From the NCBI GenBank assembly GCA_030268105.1, contig BSDZ01000094.1, positions 5,180,501 to 5,244,500 on the forward strand: DNA of 64,000 bases, read 5' to 3'. Within the stretch, counting starts at the first letter, position 1; every line of letters starts with the position of its first letter. The stretch comes from Volvox africanus (taxonomy: Eukaryota > Chlorophyta > Chlorophyceae > Chlamydomonadales > Volvocaceae). Below are positions 57,901 through 64,000 of this stretch, piece by piece. Position numbers and translations under genes: made by a program. Below the pieces are notes generated by a model. It searched no databases. It was given only the letters and a program-made list of their open reading frames with translations, and had not been told where the DNA came from.

Positions 57901-60900
57901 TTTGCGAGATTGCGTCATTGGGGCCTGGCTAGATTGGTAAGTTGATCCTTATCCAAAATCGTATACATGTACCTAGATAGACAATACCAAAGCTGGTGCT
58001 CATTCCTAGTAAACCGTTTCTTCGTATTAGTGCAAACCGCGGCTAGAAGCTTTCTGGCGCAGGGACAGGGCCATGAAATGATTATTCCTGGCTTGGCGGT
58101 AACTGTTGGCTAACAGCTATCCTGCCCACCTTGCCTGCTTTAAGAAATAGCTTACTGGTGCAAGCTCCCTGCATTCTCTAAATACCTCAGGTATGGGCCA
58201 TGGCGGCCTTGGGCTATTATAAGCCACAATTTGTGGGTGCAGTGGTAAATGAGTGTCTGAGCCGCGGACTGGACAGGCTTAGCCCTCAGAACCTGTCCAA
58301 CATCCTGTGGGGCTGCGCCACTCTCAACCACCGCGACCCTAGGTACGAATATGGCGAATATAGGATCCTATCCTAATATCTGCCGCGCCACAGCTCGCTT
58401 TCAGAATCTTCTACGCCTTGCCCCACGCACGCCCTGCGCCTCTCATCCAAGCCACTATCACGGCCACCACGCTCCCTTACCTGCCTCTTGACTGACCATA
58501 TTTGCACAGGATGCTGTCCGCCTGGGCTGCCCAGACCCTGGACAAGTTGGCGTCCTTTGAGCCGCAGGGTGTCTCCAACACCGCTTGGGCTTTTGCACGG
58601 CTAGGCTTCCACAGCCCACAGCTGTTCCAAACGCTGGCGGCAGCAGCTCTGCACAAGATCGACGGATTTACCGCACAGGTGAGCGTCACCCTCGCCGCTG
58701 CTTCCGGGGCCTATTGGATGCTTTACCAAACATTTGCGATTGCTCTCCTGACCTGATCTCGTCCTACCTTTGACCCTCATAACTGTCCGTCGCCGCGACC
58801 TCGTTCCCATTTGCCCAGGGCCTCTCCAATCTTGCCTGGGCGATGGCCACCGCCGGCCACGTGCAGCCTCGACTGTTCGAGGCTCTGTCCCGCCACGCTA
58901 TTTCGCTGGCTTCCTCTTTCAATGCACAGAATTGCAGCGTGACGTTATGGGCCTGCGCCACGCTGCGTCATCACGACGACGTACTATTTGGTACGCTGTT
59001 AGAGAGGCTGGTGGCGGAGGTGGACTCTTGCGAGCCGCAAAATATTGCCAATGCTCTGTGGGCGGTGGCTAGGTAAGCGCTAAGGCAGATCAGCAGGGGT
59101 TGGAACTTCCTTAATGGGTTAAAAAGAAGGTTCCGGACTGCTTCGTATTTCGTCACTGCTGCGCATTGTCCTAGCCAAGCGGCAGTGATCGGTTAAATTT
59201 TGATTACGAATCGTAGCATTTTCTTTCGCCATCGATATGGTTATATACCGATATAAGCCTTTGCGGCTTTGCGCTACCCATCTTCGGACTCCACTCATCA
59301 GGATGGGCTACCCGCTGTCCCGCGAGCTTGCCGCACCGCTGGTTTGCCACGCCAGCCGTCTGCTCGGCCGTATGAACCAGCAGGAGCTGTGTAATACCAT
59401 GTGGGCTGTCGCCTGCCTGGACCTTATGGACGACGTGCTGTTCACGACCTTCTGCGGGTGCCTGCAGAGCCTGGCGGACATCTCCCCCGAGGGAATGCAT
59501 CAAGTATGTGCTATGATTAACGAGCCATAGCAGACGGGCGTACTAGCATTGTTGGGGCTTCAGTGTTGATTGTAAACTCTTGCAAACGCAAGTGCCGGGG
59601 TGCACTATCTTACAATCAATCCCTTTCCTCGATTTTGGCTCTCCGTTTCCGGGTACAGGCTTACCATGCGCAGCTCATGTATCACTCGAGCCTAGCCCGC
59701 GGAGCTGGTTTGTCGCTGCAGCAGCTGCAACAGCTGGCAGGCACCGGCCCGTCCGCATCCATGGGTTTGCTGCCGCGCCTGCCCGAGCCCCTGCGTACGG
59801 TGGCGGCAAGCATGTGGGCGGCCTCGGCCCGCGACGTGCACGTGAGCCGCTTCCATCAGGAGGTCTCGGGAGCACTGGCGGGCGCTGGTGTGCCGCATGC
59901 GGTGGAATGGCTCACTGATGACCAGAACTTCTCTGTGGACATCGGTCTGCAGGTACGCGTCACTACGTGTGCATATGCGAGTGTGCAAGCGATGAAAGGG
60001 TGACATTTCTCACCAGCGGTCTACTAACCTGACTGGGGCCCTGTTTCTCCCTTCTAGAGGGACGCCCTCATCCATTCACCCCAATGGATTTGTCGGGTCC
60101 AGCTTAACCTAGCGCGTCGATGGCGCTGTTGACTCGGTTCCGGGCCAGCTCAAAGTCACTATCATACAGGATGCATCGGCTGGAAGGTGCCTCACTAACT
60201 CATCAACGCTCTGACAACTCAGGGGTTGGTGGGAAGATTTGAACCCAGATCCTCTGGGGGCATTGGCCGCTCCATTATGTCTGTGTTGGCTCGTCGAGTG
60301 AGTCTGTTGGTATGTCTTATGTACATGTGCATGCACACTTGTAACGAATCTTATTTGTTGCGGCACGATTACTAATTGCACGCGTCAGAAGGTGGCTGGA
60401 GGGGTTTAGAGAAGTACGGTTGAGAGATGCAACCTACCCGCACTTCAACCTTCTCAGCACTTTGTCCCCTCCATATCGTGAACTACCTTCGGCAGGTGAA
60501 TTCAAAGCCCGTTGCTGTGGAGGTCAACGGCAACCATCACTACGCATCGAATGCCCCACACCATGCGCTGGGCGACACCGCCGTGCGGCGCCGAATGTTG
60601 GAGGACCGCGGCTGGCACGTGGTTGACGTGGGATTTGCTGACTGGGAAGCCATGGGCCGCGCAGCCTCAGAGCGCGGTAGAAACCTGGTGGGACGCATCG
60701 CGGCGTCCCTCGGCGACTGGGACTGGCGGTTCGTGGGCCTGCCGCAACGCGGCCCGTTGGCCGTGGCCACGTTGCCGCCAGCAGCCGTCGTGGTCCCAGC
60801 GCCACCGCCGCCTGCTGCAACGGGCACCCAAGATGTGTCCCTCCAGCAGGCCCTGACCGCAGCGATGTGCTTAGGACCGCTGTTTCCGTCCGCGCAAACT

Positions 60901-61491
60901 TTGAACATGCTCGGAAACCAATACGCTGCTGCAGCCGTGGCAGCTACGGCCATCGGTACAAGATGCAGCACCTCCGCTGGCAATGACCTATGGGCGGAGC
61001 TTGGCCTGACAGGGTTGGGGCTTGGCCAGCAACAGCTGAGCGCCACCCTAGGGGCTGCCCAAGCAGGAGCTTCAGCTTTGTCACCAGGAATGTGTTATGA
61101 CAGAAGGCCTAGTCTGGAGCGCACCAGTAGCTTGGGCATGGATGCGCAGTCGGTGCAGGCCGCGGTGGACGCCGCAGAGGCGCTATGTGCACTTCCCGGT
61201 GGTAACCGTTTGCTGGCGCAGCAAATGTACGATGTTCTAGGTGTGCGGCTGTCGTGCCCCGCAGATACAAGCGTGGCGCCGACGGCTACAATGGCTACTG
61301 CTGGCGGAAATCGCGGCAGCATTACCGGAGACCTGACTGCCGTGATGGCGCACTTGACCGCGCTGCAGGATGAATTCCGGAGCGGCGCATCGTCCTTAGG
61401 GCCGAGTGGCTCCGGATCCAGATCGTCGTCGTCTGAGGAACTGGTCAGCGATGATGACCTGGAGAGGGTCGTGCAATACGCACTCGCCTAA
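54987..61491 (+). CDS. Octotricopeptide-repeat (OPR) protein with RAP domain, organelle-targeted
   Basis: OPR proteins bind specific organelle transcripts and control their stability, splicing or translation; the RAP domain is a nuclease-like fold shared with FASTK proteins. Exons: 54987-55032, 55110-55213, 55431-56336, 56574-56783, 57065-57121, 57377-57544, 57705-57830, 58191-58342, 58510-58678, 58819-59072, 59302-59503, 59659-59952, 60496-61491. All phases agree, giving 1227 residues. The start (MASKQFLRRLPLLSR, later RCYSNSD) looks like a transit peptide. A typical OPR N-terminal module (HIMACRTTEELLALVQHRG) is near 240. Repeats of about 38 residues with LSNxxWAxAxxG follow (about 350-850): LSNLVWSF, LANIVWAFASLG, LSNVLWALGKM, ISNVAWALASVG, VSNTAWAFARLG, LSNLAWAMATAG, IANALWAVARMG. 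The RAP domain (PVAVEVNGNHHY ... RRRMLEDRGWHVVDV) spans about 898-955, with a 270-residue low-complexity tail ending in acidic residues. Target RNA and organelle are unknown. Confidence 0.9.
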
Positions 61492-64000
61492 GCGTGTGCT
61501 TAGAAGGTTTTCGTCCTGCAATCTCCAACAGTGCATATGGTATGGTAGGCCCTGCCTGATGGGGCAGGGTTATAGTTTTCCTTGGCATTTATTTGGCTTC
61601 TTGCGTAAATGACCGTTTCTCAGCTGGTTGTGGGTCACCTGGTGCCCTGTTGGGGCGCTTTTGAGCAAAAAGGCCCGTTTTCGTCACTGAGCGCTGACGA
61701 CTGGCGGTTGTTGGTACGCCATCGCCGGTGTAATAGATTGGCTGTCCGGGTGACTAGCTGGCTAGCTGGTTGGTTGGTGGCGCAGAACGTTCCTGCGCTG
61801 GGCTTTCACTCGGTATTTGCACGACGCTGGCGGTTGTTTGTTCTTTGTGTTTTTCTGTTGGCGTCATTGGTGTTTATGTGGCATGCAGCATGATTATCTT
61901 GTCTGGAGCCACTTGTACAGGCCAGTGTAAGGTTGCGTAGTGCCACGTGCTATGTTGGCAAAAGGCTCGGTGTAGAACGCTATCTTTCCACGTGGGATGT
62001 ATGCATAGCTTCAATGAAGAAGAGGGAGTCGCAGGTTCGTCGTGCTATCAAGGACTAATGCATACATATGTTCATCGTTGGCATCGTTCTTTACTGTTAC
62101 CGACGCTGTTCGTCTTTCGACACAGCCTTAAAGGGAAGTGTCGGTGACGTGTCAGCTACAATGTGGTATCCAAATATTCATGCTGCTGCTGTAATTAAAT
62201 TTTAAGGGAGCGGTGAGGAGCGATTGGCACACACGGTGGGCGGTTAACCCTTTCGGTGCATTGACGTCGGTATGCATTCTTAATTTGACTATGGGCTTTT
62301 GCCACCACTTCGCAGGGCTGTCGTCCTACGAGGGCACGTGTACGGTGTGCGCAAATCGTACGGGAAGATTGGTCTTATTGGCCTTGGTGCAGGTGCAAGT
62401 GAACCCATGGCCTTGGTGGTATGCTGCTCTCCTTATAAGGGCTTATGGAGCGATTCGGATGCGGGACGCTCATTGTTTGGTGGGCATCGTGTGCTAACCC
62501 AAGTGGGGTGAAAAACGGAAGCGGAGAGCAGGGGAGGGAAGGTAGGTGAGGGGAGAGACGGATGGGAAGGGACACGCGCGCACACCTCGTGAGAGTGCCT
62601 CAACGGGCGTCGAACATCGGGTTTGATGATACACTACTTTAAAGGTTGCTGCACGTAACGATGCGGCATCAACGATGCGAGTTATATAAGATATTTACTG
62701 TATCCGGACAGGGATGATTGGCACCATACGGTTGTCTTTATGCTGCATGATAGAGCCGGATGCGCCCATTGCGCAGGGGATGTCCTCGGGGTCCTCCTTG
62801 GTAAAACACTAGGTAAATCGACCTGGTAAGTTATAGTCTTGACTGTGTGTGACTCTGTGTCACTCCTCAGCAGCTCCGCAGCTTGCGGCATGGGGCTTGT
62901 GGTAGCTTAACAGGAAGCGCGGTAAGGGCCTTTTCGTTGCGAAGGTGCCGTCGGGTGTGACGTAACTCCGAAGCTTTCCGTCTGCATGGCAGCCGCATTC
63001 GACCGGATTTGGTAGCAAGCGGGCAAGGGCCGCCATTTATTTAAATGCGTTGTTCAAAGAAGCTCACGCTTTGAGAGTGAGGGGAAGCCATCGTTATGGG
63101 TTTGTGCTGATGCGATGCTCCGCACGGAACGAACATCTGTTCTAGAGGCAAAAGTTGTGCACATTAGGGCGGGCGCGAAGTCGTCTGTGATGGCGTTGAG
63201 AGGTAGGGCACGTGCGGAATTCCAGTTCAGCATGGGAAAGAGACGTGGTTTTAAGGGGATGCCAAGTTCATGTAAAGGCACTAGTGATGGAATAGGTCTA
63301 CTCGGCTTGTTTACCTTAGTTCTGGTAGCTGGTAGCAATTCTCATCGTTCTTGTTACCCCTTTTTCGCAAGCAGCAACTTCGTCATGGCCTGTCCAAATG
63401 AAACGTCCATGCACGACTACGCATGCAGATGTAGAGATACCGTGCCATATTTCTGCGGTGCAGTTCCCGTAGATTACTGTTATGGTCAGCCATCTATGCA
63501 CCTTGGGCGACCCTATACAAACATACCGCATACGGAAAGCAAACCCAGTCGGCCATTGGCTACGCGTTCACCATTCTGACCCTTGGCTGTTGGCTCGTAA
63601 CAAGGCAGCACGGAACGCCGCTTTGCTAATCCTGGTGCCCGCTGTCGGGCGTGTAGCTGCAGCAGCAACCGTTTTGCCTCCCCCATGCTATACGATGGTC
63701 TAACACGATGTGCCACGCGCTAGGGGTGCTATGCCTCTGCCCTACTCGTCAACCTGCATTTCCGCTTGCATCTATAAACCCGGATCGATTGCTAGAGATC
63801 GATTGAGGCCGGCCTTAAAACAAAACTGCAAATTTGCTAAGAGCCTATAGCATTGCACCCGCTACCTCCTTTCCAACGCTCAACTACCAACGATTAAGGC
63901 TATTGTACGATCCCGCACATTTAACATGAAGGACCAAAGGGCGGAGACTATTCGGCTATGTTGCCTTTTGAGCTCAATATATGCACCCCCATGAAAAAGG
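61492..64000. other. 3' UTR of the OPR/RAP gene and intergenic tail of the window
   Basis: After the 3' UTR there is no supported gene. A plus-strand frame at 63115-63579 and an opposite one at 63054-63338 are both open but mutually exclusive and without domains. Confidence 0.45.
61729..61733 (+). terminator. TGTAA polyadenylation signal of the OPR/RAP gene
   Basis: First TGTAA after the stop codon, 238 bases downstream. A second copy follows near 61926, so the true end could be either. Confidence 0.55.

Noticed and set aside
60150..60265. tRNA-like sequence on the minus strand (GGGTTCAAATC, resembling a T-arm), in intron 12 of the OPR/RAP gene
   Set aside because: The T-stem does not pair properly and no acceptor or anticodon arm could be built. 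It might be a decayed tRNA-derived SINE, but the evidence is too thin.
63054..63579. Two overlapping opposite frames of 94 and 154 codons near the right end
   Set aside because: They exclude each other, and neither has a domain, a splice partner or a polyadenylation signal.

Overview
The window is nuclear DNA of a green alga, most likely a volvocine alga (Chlamydomonas/Gonium/Volvox group). The evidence is many short GT-AG introns, GC-rich third codon positions in the real exons, Ala/Gly/Gln/Pro homopolymers inside proteins, TGTAA (the volvocine polyadenylation signal) after two of the genes, TTTTAGGG-like telomere-type repeats, and an octotricopeptide-repeat/RAP protein of the kind expanded in these algae. 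Base composition is clearly below that of C. reinhardtii, which would fit Volvox or a relative; that placement is inference.

Layout. 1-2306: no convincing gene. 2307-6383 (+): cytosolic ClpB-type disaggregase HSP101 in five exons. 6384-10675: repeat-rich, gene-poor DNA with a TTAGG-like tract, a degenerate foldback element with a telomere-like core, and about fifteen copies of a 14-bp motif. 10676-11562 (-): possible two-exon gene of unknown function, head to head with 11743-17848 (+), a Pro/His/Gln-rich nuclear protein with a C-terminal winged-helix-like domain. 20374-20730 (-): small single-exon membrane protein, head to head with 21097-27968 (+), TCF25/NULP1 in 14 exons. 30286-40049 (+): U2AF large subunit (U2AF65) in 14 phase-consistent exons, with an enormous RGG/RS/Lys-rich N-terminal extension. 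40830-41191: a near-identical, non-functional copy of the last TCF25 exon and its upstream intron. 43669-44854 (-): a small membrane protein whose last exon join is disturbed. 45171-45493 (-): a doubtful micro-gene. 47852-53617 (-): a 1667-residue leucine-rich-repeat, multi-pass membrane protein, head to head with 54987-61491 (+), an organelle-targeted OPR/RAP RNA-binding protein. The rest is intergenic.

There is no operon and no defence or biosynthetic cluster; the genes are ordinary eukaryotic loci: proteostasis (HSP101, TCF25), splicing (U2AF65), organelle RNA metabolism (OPR/RAP), and possibly respiration (small membrane proteins). Exon coordinates were joined by hand from GT-AG (once GC-AG) boundaries and checked for reading phase; start codons and short first exons are the least certain parts. 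The most unusual items are the giant U2AF65, the duplicated TCF25 terminal exon, the 14-bp motif array interrupted by the foldback element, the intronic imperfect hairpin at 16506-16594, and the kinase-less LRR multi-pass protein.
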